Of a stretch of DNA of 64,000 nt, positions 53,646 through 63,042 are shown piece after piece (position 1 is the first letter of the stretch; the number at the start of each line of letters is the position of its first letter). Origin of the DNA: Spirosoma taeanense (GTDB lineage: Bacteria > Bacteroidota > Bacteroidia > Cytophagales > Spirosomataceae). A program made the position numbers and the translations under genes. A model generated the notes under the pieces. It saw only the letters and a program-made list of their open reading frames with translations, did no database searches and was not told the DNA's origin. The stretch is from assembly GCF_013127955.1 (NCBI RefSeq), contig NZ_CP053435.1:3961001-4025000 (forward strand), given 5' to 3'.

Positions 53646-54743
53646 TTACAGCATCACCGGCTGACCCGTCCGCACCGACTCGTCGCAGGCAAACGCGATT
53701 TGCAGACTATTGACGGCATCCTGCATGTGATCGGTCAGGTCGAGGTTTTCCCGAATCGCTTTCAGGAAATACCGCTGCTCCCGGTTGCAGAGCTCCTGAT
53801 GGTCCGGCTCGTCCTGCATATCGATCCAGGTATCGGCTTCGACAAACTGATCGTCCTGATTCAGTCGGGCACGATGCACGCGCAGCGATTCGGTCTTCGT
53901 ATGCGAATCAACATTGTCTGACTTGCCGGTGGCTCCGGCGTTCTTGGCAACAATCGACACGCAGCCATCCGGCCCGATTACGTCCTTGACAAAGAAAGCC
54001 GTTTCGCTCATCATCGGTCCCCAGCCCGCTTCATACCAGCCCACCGACCCGTCGTCGAACCGAATCTGTAACTGACCGTAATTGTAGTTATCGGCCGGAA
54101 TATCGTTCGTCAGCCGCGCACCGATGGCGTTCACCTGAACGGGCTTCGAGCGGGTCATCTGACACATGACGTCAATATAATGCACCCCGCAGTCGACAAT
54201 CGGGCTGAGCGATTTCATCAGGTTACGGTGAACCGTCCACATTGTGCCGTGGCTTTGCTGGTTCAGGTTCATCCGCATCACCAGCGGTTTACCCAGGCTC
54301 TGCGCCACCTCCACAAACTTTTCCCAGGATGGGTGATGCCGCAGAATATAGCCCACTACCAGCTTTTTATTGGCCTTCCGAGCCGCTTCAAGCACCCGTT
54401 TTGCGCCCACTACGGTATCGGCAACGGGCTTTTCGATGAATACGTGACAGCCTTTCTCAAACGCCATAATGGCGAAGGCTTCGTGCGTATCGGGATAGGT
54501 CGAAATGCAGACGGCGTCGGGCTGGGTTTCGTTTAGAGCCGTTTCGTAATCGCTGAACAGGGCGTACCCTCCGCCCAGACGTTCGTTAAGGACTTCTTTA
54601 CTTTTACCGGTCGAGACAATCCCGCAAATCTCGAATCCATCCAGTTGTTGATAGGCAATAGCGTGCGAGGCACCCATGTTGCCGCAGCCAACCACCAGCA
54701 CACGTAAGGACTGTTGTGGCAATGAATCAGTTGAAATTGACAT
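53646..54743 (-). CDS. Cytosolic Gfo/Idh/MocA family oxidoreductase
   Basis: About 365 residues, starting MSISTDSLPQQSLRVLVVGCGNMG; a GTG two codons earlier is possible. The Rossmann motif VGCGNMGASHAIAY and the catalytic Lys in CHVFIEKPVADTV are clear, and VDCGVHYIDVMCQMT is the usual substrate-site His. There is no signal peptide, unlike the other Gfo/Idh protein of this cluster, so the two act in different compartments. Substrate unknown, probably a cyclic polyol or sugar. 51 bases upstream of the isomerase-like gene. Confidence 0.9.
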   Translation of the reverse strand: MSISTDSLPQQSLRVLVVGCGNMGASHAIAYQQLDGFEICGIVSTGKSKEVLNERLGGGYALFSDYETALNETQPDAVCISTYPDTHEAFAIMAFEKGCHVFIEKPVADTVVGAKRVLEAARKANKKLVVGYILRHHPSWEKFVEVAQSLGKPLVMRMNLNQQSHGTMWTVHRNLMKSLSPIVDCGVHYIDVMCQMTRSKPVQVNAIGARLTNDIPADNYNYGQLQIRFDDGSVGWYEAGWGPMMSETAFFVKDVIGPDGCVSIVAKNAGATGKSDNVDSHTKTESLRVHRARLNQDDQFVEADTWIDMQDEPDHQELCNREQRYFLKAIRENLDLTDHMQDAVNSLQIAFACDESVRTGQPVML

Positions 54744-54802
54744 GAACACTTGGTTTTAGCAGGCAAGTTATAACGGAACGCTGGCTTGCCCGCTCCTTCT
54801 GC

Positions 54803-56125
54803 TTACTTCCTATTTACGGCAGCCGTTGCCTTCGGGCTTTGGGCTGCGCTACCTTTGTAGGCAATGCGGAACAGGGTCCCGTTTAAATCGTCGGTCACGT
54901 ATAGTGAGCCATCCGGACCTTGCGCCAGTCCGCAGGGCCGATGCTGAACGGGGCCGGTTGGTTTAACCAGATCCGTTCCGGCAAAATTATCCGCGAAAAT
55001 CTCCCAGTTGCCCGAAGGTTTTCCGTTTTTGAACGGCACAAACGCGACCATATACCCTTTGTGCAGCGCCGACGACTGGCTGTGAAACGCAACGAAAGCG
55101 CCGTTGCGGTATTTCTGGGGAAACAGCGTTCCGGTATAGAACAGCAACCCGTTTGGACCGAGGTGAGCCGGGAAAGCCGCGATGGGCGTGATGGTCTTCT
55201 CACCACCCGTCTTTTTGCCATCGCCCCCGTATTCGGGCGCTACAATTTTCTTTCTCTGAATGTGATCATAGTAGATGTACGGCCAGCCGGCGTCATCGCC
55301 TTTGTGCAGTTCATACATCGTTTCGGCGGGTAGCTCGGCGCTCTGCTGGGGCGTGTAATACTGCGGATAAAAATCGTGGAACTGCCCCCGGCCGTGCTGC
55401 ATGACGAACAGGGAGTTGGTTTTTGCGTTCCAGTCCAGGCCCACGACGTTTTTCAGACCCGTTGCGTACCGAATACCGTCGCTGAACTGCTGGTTCGGCA
55501 CGTTCGCTTTAAACTGCCAGATACCCGCAGCCGAGTCGAGCAGCGGGCACGGCATCATGCCTTTACCGGTGCCGGCCTCCCGGCAGGCGTCGTTATCTGA
55601 AGCAATGTTTACGTAGATATTATTCTGATTGTCAACGACAATCGACTTGGACTGATCCCGCGTTTTCACCCGCAGACCGGAAACCAGCAGTTCGGGCTGG
55701 TCGGGATTCATGACCTCTTCGTTCTCATTTAGCTTATACCGGTAGATACCCGAGTTTGAGGAAGCATACAGGTAGCCATTTTTGATATAGATGCCCGTAC
55801 CTGGGTAATCGCCAAAGCCGGTCTGCTCGTCAATGATGCCATCTTTGTTAGTGTCGCGCAGCCGGTAAATGCCTTTCCCATCCTTTAGTTTGGACAGCTT
55901 TACGTAGATATCGCCGGTTTTGGTAACGGCAATGTGGCGGGTAGGACCTAGGTCCTCGGCAACTATAGAAGCCGAAAAACCGGCAGGCACTTTCAGGTCA
56001 GTAGCCGGAACGGGTTTCGTTGCCTGGTGCGTTGAAGGCGTTTTGTCGTGGCGATCTGCACCAATGCTGTGAACGGCTATCAATACAGCCAACAGACCGG
56101 TAAGGCCGGTAAAAGAAGTATGCAT
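54803..56125 (-). CDS. Exported sorbosone dehydrogenase/PQQ sugar dehydrogenase-like beta-propeller
   Basis: 440 residues with a signal peptide. The six-bladed propeller is indicated by repeats such as DIYVKLSKLKDGKGIYRL, GLKNVVGLDWNAKTNSLFV, GDDAGWPYIYYD and CGLAQGPDGSLYVTDDLNGTL, which match L-sorbosone dehydrogenase and soluble glucose dehydrogenase families. It should oxidise a sugar in the periplasm with PQQ. It is the first gene of the set with the two Gfo/Idh proteins and the isomerase. PQQ synthesis genes are not in this window. Confidence 0.85.
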   Translation of the reverse strand: MHTSFTGLTGLLAVLIAVHSIGADRHDKTPSTHQATKPVPATDLKVPAGFSASIVAEDLGPTRHIAVTKTGDIYVKLSKLKDGKGIYRLRDTNKDGIIDEQTGFGDYPGTGIYIKNGYLYASSNSGIYRYKLNENEEVMNPDQPELLVSGLRVKTRDQSKSIVVDNQNNIYVNIASDNDACREAGTGKGMMPCPLLDSAAGIWQFKANVPNQQFSDGIRYATGLKNVVGLDWNAKTNSLFVMQHGRGQFHDFYPQYYTPQQSAELPAETMYELHKGDDAGWPYIYYDHIQRKKIVAPEYGGDGKKTGGEKTITPIAAFPAHLGPNGLLFYTGTLFPQKYRNGAFVAFHSQSSALHKGYMVAFVPFKNGKPSGNWEIFADNFAGTDLVKPTGPVQHRPCGLAQGPDGSLYVTDDLNGTLFRIAYKGSAAQSPKATAAVNRK

Positions 56126-56358
56126 GGGGTGATAAAAAAGAGCGTAATCGTTCTGATAAGAAGTCTGACTCCCTTAAGAAGCGCTTTCTGCCCAGAAAAT
56201 ACTACTTACCTGGAAAGTATGCCGCCCGTTGCACGCCATCCCCTGCTGTTTCTGTCGGAACGATACAGATTAGCCATACTAATGTCGGAGCGCCTTTGCT
56301 CCCGGTAGCCGACCTTATGGGGAGTTACTTTTGATCAAGGTTGACTCGCTCTGTTTGT

Positions 56359-56784
56359 TTACGAGGCCTTCCCAACCTTAACCAACTGCTTATGCTCAAT
56401 TCGCGTGTGCAGTTGCTGAGCGTAGGGACCATATTCGATAAACGTCTCCGGCTTGACTATATAATCAGCCGCGCCCTTATTAAGGCATTTGTCTCTAATA
56501 GACGGCGTAGAGGACGTAGATGTAATGATAACCGGGACCCGCGCGTAAGCCGGATCTTCTTTCAGAGCATCCAGAATGTCGTAGCCGTTCTTACCGGGCA
56601 TGTTAAGGTCCGATAAAATCACATCGGGCAGGGTAGGCCTATGTTCCTCCAGCCATTCCAGTAGGACATTCCCGTTCCGAGCCTGAATGAGAATATCAAA
56701 CAGACCGGTTTCGTCAAACCCTTTTTTCATAAAGAATTGCTCGTCCTCATCGTTCTCGACAATGATAATTCTGTATTTCTTCAT
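56359..56784 (-). CDS. Single-domain response regulator (REC)
   Basis: About 141 residues starting MKKYRIIIVENDEDEQFFMKK; a longer frame upstream exists but would lie entirely inside the kinase gene. Phospho-acceptor Asp is in VILSDLNMPGKNG near residue 56, the switch Ser/Thr in IITSTSS and the Lys in ADYIVKPETF. No output domain, so it acts by protein contact, as in Rcp1-like receivers behind bacteriophytochrome-type kinases. Its ATG overlaps the kinase stop (ATGA), so the two are translationally coupled. Confidence 0.9.
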   Translation of the reverse strand: MKKYRIIIVENDEDEQFFMKKGFDETGLFDILIQARNGNVLLEWLEEHRPTLPDVILSDLNMPGKNGYDILDALKEDPAYARVPVIITSTSSTPSIRDKCLNKGAADYIVKPETFIEYGPYAQQLHTRIEHKQLVKVGKAS

Positions 56785-58689
56785 GATACCAGCAGCCCCT
56801 CCGTTGTGGCCTGATTGAGGGTAAAATAAAATGTGGTTCCCTTGCCAGGTATTGATTCTGGCCATATTTGTCCGCCGTGCCGATCAACTATTCTTTTGCA
56901 AATAGCCAGGCCGATGCCGGTGCCGGGATAATCTTTTTCAGTATGCAGCCGCCTGAATACCTCAAATATTTTCTCCAGATCGTCTTTATCAATACCTATT
57001 CCATTATCAGAAACGGCAAACTTTACCTGATCCTTCTCTTTCAGGCATCGAATAAGAATCTGCGGGTCTTCATCAGCCCTGAACTTTAACGAATTACTGA
57101 CCAGATTCTGAACCAGCTGCATCAGTTGGGTGCGGTTCCCGTAAACACTAGCTACCTGAGTTTCAATCGTAATCCGAGCCTGACTGCTCTCGACGGAGGT
57201 CTTTACGTTCTGTAGTACTTCATCGAGTAATTCATCCAGTTTGACCGTCTCCCGCGAAAAAGTGGCTTTACTTACCTGCGAATACTGCAACAGGTTCTGA
57301 ATCAACTCTTTCATGCGGTTGGCGGCATGAAGCGACTTCTGGATATACGTTTTCAGCTTTTCATCCTGCTGCTGGCTAATCTTCAGGTCAATGAGCTGCA
57401 GAAAGCTTTTGATCGTTCGGATCGGCTCCTGCAAATCGTGGGAGACAATAGACGTAAATTGTTCCAGTTCCTCATTCGCAACGGATAACTCGCTATTCGT
57501 CTGCTTAAGCTCATTAGCCAGCACCCGGTAGCGATCATAGCTGTTTCGCAGTTCCTTCTCGGCTTTTTTTCGTTCCGTCAGGTCGCGCGTTACCTTCGAA
57601 AAGCCAATATGAATACCCTGGGCATTATAGATAGCAGTAATGACTACATTGGCCCAGAACACACTGCCGTCCTTTCGAATCCGCCAGCCTTCTTCTTCAT
57701 ATTTGCCTTCGGCTCTGGCCACTTTCAATTCGTGCGAGGGCTTGCCATTGAGAATATCTTCCTCGGGATAAAAAATAGAGAAGTATTTACCGACAATCTC
57801 TTCGTTCGTATAGCCATTAATTCGCCGGGCGCCTTCATTCCAGTTGATGATCCTGCCTTTTTCATCCATCATGAAAATACCATAATCGGTCACCTGCTGC
57901 ACCAGAGACCGGTATTGTTCTTCGCTCTGGCGAAGGTTTTCTTCGTTTTCCTTACGCTCGGTCAGGTCCCGCGTTACTTTCGAGAAGCCAATAAGCTTAT
58001 TCTGCTCGTTGTACAGCGCCGTAATGACTACGTTGGCCCAGAAAACAGAACCGTTTCTTTTGACCCGCCAGCCTTCTTCCTCATACCGGCCTGTTTCAAT
58101 AGCTATCCTGAGTTCTCGCGCTGGCTTCTGACTTTCCAGGTCTTCGGCGGTGTAGAATGTAGAGAAGTGCCGGCCAATAATCTCATTGGCCGAGTAACCT
58201 TTTATCCGCCGGGCCCCTTCATTCCAGGTCAGAATATGCCCGGTGGTATCCAGCATAAAAATAGCATAGTCTTTGACGCCTTCTATCATCAGGCGATACC
58301 GCTCTTCGCTCTGACGAAGCTCCAGTTCAGCCTGTTTTTTTTTCCGACCTGTCCCGCAGTGTGCAGCAGTAGCCAATCGGCGCTTTTTGTTCATCATACA
58401 GGCAGGAGAGTATGTGTTCGCCCCAAAACTTTGTTTTATCCTTTCTGAACTTCCACCCCTCAGCGCTGAATTTCTCATTTTTCTGCGCCAGCCCCAGTTC
58501 GTATTCTGCTTTGGTATAATCGTAGTCGGGCTTGTACAGGAACGCTATATGCTGATTCAGCAACTCACTGGCGATGTACCCGGTCATGCTAGATGCCGCC
58601 GGGTTAGTAAAGGTGATGTAACCATCTCTATTCAGCATAAAGATAGCATCGGGGATACTTTCGAGTAGTAAACTACAATCGTTGAGCAT
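56781..58689 (-). CDS. Multi-PAS sensor histidine kinase, reading frame interrupted at an A9 run
   Basis: Two frames make one kinase. Frame one starts MLNDCSLLLESIPDAIFMLN and encodes a PAS domain ending CTLRDRSEKK, then stops (TGA) just after nine A. Frame two continues KQAELELRQSEERYRLMIEG with two more PAS/PAC domains that closely resemble each other (both have EEEGWR and FWANVVITA), then HisKA (IVSHDLQEPIRTIK), an N-box (LVQNLVSNSLKF), DNGIGI and GTGIGLAICKR. With eight A instead of nine, a protein of about 635 residues with three PAS domains results. As printed, a PAS-only protein would form, plus a two-PAS kinase if translation restarts. Confidence 0.8.
58335..58343 (-). repeat. Run of nine A in the kinase coding strand
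   Basis: Nine consecutive T on the plus strand (A on the coding strand) lie exactly at the frame switch between PAS1 and PAS2. One base fewer restores a full-length kinase. Confidence 0.9.
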
Positions 58690-58926
58690 AGCTATGCCGA
58701 CAGGTTTCACCTGTAATCAGGGAGGGTAAAATTAACTGGCAGATCAAGTATATCCTTCAGAATCAAGCCCTAATAGCGTATTTACCTATTGTATGGCCAT
58801 TGGTTATGCCTATACTTTCCCAGAAAAATTCAGGTGCTTTACTGATTATCAATGCGTAAAGGTAGCGAATCACGGTCAACCTTATACGTCTTTACCAGCA
58901 GTCGTGTGTATAGAAGCAAGCCGACC

Positions 58927-59460
58927 CTAATCAGCGTAGTTAATTGCCGTAATTTCCATCACGTCCTCTCCCCGGGCCGTTCGTAAAGTGATCGTATCAC
59001 CAACACGCTTTCCCTGCATAGCCCGCGCAATGGGAGCTGTGAAAGCAATCCGTCCGTTACCCGCATCGGCCTCATCAACACCAACGATTGTGAACCGGCG
59101 CTCGGTATTGCCAGCCGTTCTGGACGAACGGGTACGTAACGTTACGGTAGCACCAAAACGAACGAGCGGGTCTGCGGCCGGGTCCTGATTGGCATGGTCA
59201 ACTACGTGCGCACTCGCGATACGCTGGTTCAGGGCACCTATGCGTCCGTTTAGCTCGGCCAGCTGGCGGGTGCGATCTGCTTCGTCGCTGGTATGGACCT
59301 GCACATGAGCGCGTTCGGCTTCCAGCTCCGCCAGTTCGGCACGTAGTAAAGCCAGCCCACGGGGCGTTACGTAGTTCGTCGCACCCGGTGGTAAAGGCGC
59401 CCGCGCGGGTATAACTACCGGATCGTCAGCGGATTCATTTTTGAGAAAAGCCCGGCTCAT
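58927..59460 (-). CDS. GreA/GreB family transcription elongation factor
   Basis: 177 residues. The N-terminal coiled coil is LRAELAELEAERAHVQV through LNGRIGALNQRIASA, and the C-terminal FKBP-like domain includes VRFGATVTLRT, FTIVGVDEADAGNGRIAF and GKRVGDTITLRTARGEDVMEI. The tip between the helices (HTSDEADRTRQ) retains acidic residues needed to help RNA polymerase cleave backtracked RNA. An N-terminal extension of about 30 residues (MSRAFLKNESADD and onward) is common in Bacteroidota members. Whether it is GreA- or GreB-like is unclear. Confidence 0.88.
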   Translation of the reverse strand: MSRAFLKNESADDPVVIPARAPLPPGATNYVTPRGLALLRAELAELEAERAHVQVHTSDEADRTRQLAELNGRIGALNQRIASAHVVDHANQDPAADPLVRFGATVTLRTRSSRTAGNTERRFTIVGVDEADAGNGRIAFTAPIARAMQGKRVGDTITLRTARGEDVMEITAINYAD

Positions 59461-59494
59461 AGCTACTCTTTTCTAATGAAACGCTTGCTTTCGA

Positions 59495-59605
59495 CTAATG
59501 TTTAAGCCGGTCCTCTTTCACCCGATACGCTTCGTCCAGATTTTCGGGCGTTCCGTCGGTCAATTTGAACAGCTCATAATCAGTCAGTTGGGCGGCCGAC
59601 CACAC
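59495..59605 (-). CDS. Candidate 36-residue small protein
   Basis: The only protein-like signal in the 314-base gap between the Gre factor and the next plus-strand gene. A GTG-started frame reads VWSAAQLTDYELFKLTDGTP and then ENLDEAYRVKEDRLKH before a TAG, ending 34 bases before the gre start. The composition is amphipathic and not random-looking. The frame stays open upstream to a TAA without an ATG, so it could instead be the end of a decayed gene. No family recognised. The rest of the gap (to 59774) shows nothing I can name. Confidence 0.3.
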   Translation of the reverse strand: MWSAAQLTDYELFKLTDGTPENLDEAYRVKEDRLKH

Positions 59606-59774
59606 GCCTGCTACTTTTGTCCGGAAGTGAACAAAGAATGTCCAGTTGCGTACAGCATAAGCTTAATGCCAGATTCACAACCCGTTGACAATCAAGACAA
59701 ATCGCAATTGGCACAGCCTTTGGCTTACTTCCGGTGAACAGTAAACAACAAACACTTTTAAACCCATTACGACC

Positions 59775-60149
59775 ATGTTACCATTAATGACCAATCTCGT
59801 TACATCTCTGCTGTTGAGCAGCGCCATGTTACTTGAGCCTACTACGCCCAAGGCTTTGTCCTTCGATGCCAGCGCTTTTGTTACGATCAACAATCAAATT
59901 CGGCTATCGGTCGCAAAAACCGCCGAAGTGCCGGTTGTGGTTACGCTCCGTAATGAAAACAAGGAAGTCTTATACCGCCAGACAATCAGCAAAAAACAGG
60001 TGAAAAGCGCCATTCTGTTTACCGTAAACGACCTGAGCGACGGTCAGTACGAGCTGGAAATCAGCTCCAGCGAAGGCAGCATCCGGAAGCAGGTTACGTT
60101 GAAAACAGCCGAGATGAAAGCCCCTGCCCGCGTTATTGCCATGCAGTAG
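59775..60149 (+). CDS. Small exported beta-rich protein
   Basis: 124 residues. The N-terminal segment (LMTNLVTSLLLSSAMLLEP) looks like a signal peptide. The rest alternates strands and turns: VPVVVTLRNENKEVLYRQTI, AILFTVNDLSDGQYELEISS and SIRKQVTLKT. This is like the Ig-like extracellular repeat seen in many Bacteroidota secreted proteins (DUF3244-like). The function is unknown. It has its own strong terminator, shared with the convergent hydroxylase gene. Confidence 0.65.
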   Translation: MLPLMTNLVTSLLLSSAMLLEPTTPKALSFDASAFVTINNQIRLSVAKTAEVPVVVTLRNENKEVLYRQTISKKQVKSAILFTVNDLSDGQYELEISSSEGSIRKQVTLKTAEMKAPARVIAMQ

Positions 60150-60172
60150 AGCAGTCCAACCATTGACGTTCC

Positions 60173-60218
60173 AACAAGCAGAAAGCCCAGCGCAACTCCG
60201 CTGGGCTTTCTGCTTGTT
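60173..60218. terminator. Bidirectional terminator with 20-bp stem
   Basis: Perfect 20-base arms (beginning AACAAGCAGAAAGCCC) enclose a six-base CAACTC loop between convergent genes. No long T-run follows on either strand, but the inner stem ends in CTTTC, as often seen in Bacteroidota. Confidence 0.75.
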
Positions 60219-60240
60219 AATCTGACTGAATGGGCTTTAA

Positions 60241-62415
60241 TCAGGAAACCCCTTTAAATATCTCTTCCTCAACAAACGGCTGGTTACGTAACCGTTTGCC
60301 GGTAGCTTTAAAGATGGCGTTCGATACGGCTGCACCCGCGGGTGGCAGAGCGGGCTCGCCAAGGCCGGTTGGCTCGATGTTGTTTTCAACAAAATGGACT
60401 TCCACGGCTGGAATCTCATTCAGTCGAATTAGCCGGTAGCTATCGTAGTTTTTCTGCTCGGGTACGCCTTCCTTGAACGTAATATTGCCGAACATGGCGT
60501 GACCAATACCATCCACAATTCCACCCGTGATTTGCTGCCGTGCACCACTCTGGTTAATCACCACGCCACAATCGGCAGCTGCGTATACCTTTTGCAGAAC
60601 GGGCTTCCCCTTCTGCACAACCACTTCACCAACCTGCGCTACGTAGGATCGGTGTGAGAAGTACACACTGAAGCCCTGGGCAATGGGCTTTCCATCCGCA
60701 CCTTTTTTCTTGCCCCATTCTGCTTTTTCGGCAGCCAGTTTAATAACCCCGATCATTCGGTCAATATCGTACTTTATCGCGCCAACGGGTTTCTGCTTGG
60801 CCTTATCCAGCAGTTCCAGCCGGAACTGAACGGGGTCTTTGCCCACAGCCATGGCTACTTCATCAAAGAAAGACTGCTCGGCAAACGCCAGGAAGTTCGT
60901 AATGGGCGCCCGCCAGGCTCCGGTAGTGATCGGCGACTTATGCTCAACGCTGTCAATCAGCAGATGATCGACCGCTCCGGACGGAAAGTTATCTTCGCGG
61001 GTTGGGTTACCGGCGTTAATTCCTACGCCCCGTAACTTATAGCCGATCATATTACCCTGGGCGTCCAGAGCAGCCTCGAAACGGTACCGAACCGCCGGGC
61101 GGTAGCTTCCGCCGGTCATGTCGTCCTCACGCGTCCAGATTAGCTTCACCGGTGCGTTAACCAGTTTTGACACCTGTACGGCTTCAAGGACATAGTCGGC
61201 TTTGAGCCGTCGGCCGAATCCCCCCCCCATCCGGGTTAGTTCAACCGTCACTTTATCGGGTGAGATACCGAGCAGCTTCGCCGTTTCATTCCGAGCCAGT
61301 TCGGGCGTCTGAGTGGGCCCAACCAGTTCTACGCCGTCGGGCCGAACATGCGCAAAGAAGTTCATCGGCTCCAGCGGGCTATGGGGCAGGAACGGGCACT
61401 GGTACTCGGACGTAACCACTTTAGCCGCCCCCTTAAAGGCTGTATCTACGTCGCCATCCTTCCTCCGGACGACCGCTTCCTTACTATCCAGCAGTTCCTT
61501 GAAAAGCCGGTTATGGTCGGCGCTGCTTTCAAGTTCACCTGCTTTTTCCCATTCAATTTTCAATGCATCCTTCGCCTTCCGCACCTGCCAGGTAGATTTG
61601 CCTACAACAGCAACATTGTTGTCATACGTGACTACGTCAACAATACCGGGCATGGCTTTAATAGCGGTCGTATTCACCGACTTCAGTCTGTAGCCAAATG
61701 CAGGCCGCTGCAGCATGGCGATCAACATGCCATCGCGGTGAAAATCCAGCCCAAAAAGCGGTTTTCCCGTAATAATTTTGGGATTATCAACATTCCGAAC
61801 GGTGGTACCAATCAGCTTAAAGTCTTTCTCATCTTTCAGCTTTACATCAGCCGGAACCGGCAGTTGCGCAGCTTCCGTAGCCAGCTCGCCATAGCTTAGT
61901 TTACGTTTGCTGGCACCGTGCAGCACAAACCCTTTCTCCGTACTCAGTTCAGCAATCGGTACGTTCCAGCGCCTGGCAGCCGCTTCCATGAGCATCTGCC
62001 GGGCCGTAGCCCCGGCCGTCCGTAATCGCTTCCAGGAATGCGGAATAGATCCGCTACCTCCGGCCACCTGCCGCTCAAATTTCTTCGTATCCAGGGGAGC
62101 CTGTTCAACAACCACGCGGGTCCAGTCCGCATCCAACTCTTCCGCTACAATAATTGGGAAAGCGGTTTTAATGCCCTGACCTACTTCGGGATTTGGCGAG
62201 AGAATCGTGATTACCCCCTGCGGGTTAATCGATAAATAGCTATTGAAGTTAATGCCCGGGGGTAGAGCCGAAGCAGCCGTTCCGGTTGATAAAGCCGATC
62301 TAGTGCCTACAGCAGCTTCTGACTCAAGCCAGTTAAAGCCAATTAGCAGACCGCCCCCGGCGGCAGCGGCTACTTTCAGAAAATTCCGTCTGCTTTCGTT
62401 GGTTGAAGTTGCCAT
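60241..62415 (-). CDS. iorB: Tat-exported molybdopterin-binding hydroxylase subunit (IorB-like)
   Basis: 724 residues of the xanthine-dehydrogenase family, isoquinoline 1-oxidoreductase beta-subunit type. A twin-arginine signal (ESRRNFLKVAAAAGGGLLI) leads to the periplasm. Mo-cofactor contacts are visible in LTRMGGGFGRRLKADYVLEA, WRAPITNFLAFAEQSFFDEV and the catalytic Glu segment GLGEPALPPAGAAVSNAI. It hydroxylates aldehydes or N-heterocycles with electrons passed to the iron-sulphur subunit encoded just upstream (two-base gap). The gene pair is a classic iorAB layout. The substrate is not known. Confidence 0.9.
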   Translation of the reverse strand: MATSTNESRRNFLKVAAAAGGGLLIGFNWLESEAAVGTRSALSTGTAASALPPGINFNSYLSINPQGVITILSPNPEVGQGIKTAFPIIVAEELDADWTRVVVEQAPLDTKKFERQVAGGSGSIPHSWKRLRTAGATARQMLMEAAARRWNVPIAELSTEKGFVLHGASKRKLSYGELATEAAQLPVPADVKLKDEKDFKLIGTTVRNVDNPKIITGKPLFGLDFHRDGMLIAMLQRPAFGYRLKSVNTTAIKAMPGIVDVVTYDNNVAVVGKSTWQVRKAKDALKIEWEKAGELESSADHNRLFKELLDSKEAVVRRKDGDVDTAFKGAAKVVTSEYQCPFLPHSPLEPMNFFAHVRPDGVELVGPTQTPELARNETAKLLGISPDKVTVELTRMGGGFGRRLKADYVLEAVQVSKLVNAPVKLIWTREDDMTGGSYRPAVRYRFEAALDAQGNMIGYKLRGVGINAGNPTREDNFPSGAVDHLLIDSVEHKSPITTGAWRAPITNFLAFAEQSFFDEVAMAVGKDPVQFRLELLDKAKQKPVGAIKYDIDRMIGVIKLAAEKAEWGKKKGADGKPIAQGFSVYFSHRSYVAQVGEVVVQKGKPVLQKVYAAADCGVVINQSGARQQITGGIVDGIGHAMFGNITFKEGVPEQKNYDSYRLIRLNEIPAVEVHFVENNIEPTGLGEPALPPAGAAVSNAIFKATGKRLRNQPFVEEEIFKGVS

Positions 62416-62417
62416 GG

Positions 62418-62897
62418 CTATTTCGTGGTTTTAGGAGCCGAAGAAGACGCAGCCGCTACTTTGACTGCTTCACGAATACGGTGATACGTACCACACCGGC
62501 AGATATTACCAGTCATTGTAGCATCAATTTCACTCTGGGAGGGCTTAGGATTACGTTTCAGCAAAGCCGCAGCGGTCATTATCTGCCCCGCCTGACAATA
62601 CCCGCACTGGGGCACGTCAATTTCATTCCACGCTTTTTGAACCGGATGCGTACCATCTGCAGATAGCCCTTCAATTGTGGTCACTTTTCCTTTGCCTACA
62701 GCCGATACGGGCAGCACACAGGAGCGAACAGCTTCACCGTTAAGGTGTACCGTACAGGCACCACACTGAGCGATACCACAGCCGTATTTTGTACCAACTA
62801 ATCCAAGATTATCACGCAGTACCCACAAGAGCGGAGTATCTGGATCAACATCAGCCTGATAGCTTTTACCGTTGACCTGTAGTTTAAAAAGAGCCAT
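62418..62897 (-). CDS. iorA: 2Fe-2S subunit of the IorAB-type hydroxylase
   Basis: About 159 residues starting [18 protein letters not shown]; upstream residues in the same frame are not family-like. The first cluster is bound by [18 protein letters not shown] and a later Cys in VRSCVLP, the second by [10 protein letters not shown] and NICRCGTY. It passes electrons from the molybdenum subunit to a cytochrome or other acceptor. There is no signal peptide of its own, so it probably leaves the cytosol piggy-backed on the Tat-tagged large subunit. The first gene of the pair. Confidence 0.92.
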   Translation of the reverse strand: MALFKLQVNGKSYQADVDPDTPLLWVLRDNLGLVGTKYGCGIAQCGACTVHLNGEAVRSCVLPVSAVGKGKVTTIEGLSADGTHPVQKAWNEIDVPQCGYCQAGQIMTAAALLKRNPKPSQSEIDATMTGNICRCGTYHRIREAVKVAAASSSAPKTTK

Positions 62898-62988
62898 TAG
62901 TCTAAGGGGTTGGATGGAAGAGGCAAGGTACAAAAAAAGCCTAAAAAGGTATTCCCTTAAACTTATATTTAAGCCCCTTTAAACGCGA

Positions 62989-63027
62989 AAGGCCGCTGAG
63001 CGCCCCAATAGGGGATCCAGCGGCCTT
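62989..63027 (-). terminator. Probable terminator of the rRNA operon
   Basis: Arms AAGGCCGCTG and CAGCGGCCTT enclose a loop that itself contains CCCC-AATA-GGGG. It follows 5S rRNA by about 15 bases on the minus strand and is trailed by TTTCGCGTTT. Confidence 0.65.
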
Positions 63028-63042
63028 CGCCCTCAATGCACC

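Noticed and set aside
59498..59737. 79-codon plus-strand frame in the gap after the Gre gene
   Set aside because: Composition looks like the antisense of the better minus-strand frame, with no signal, motif or promoter.
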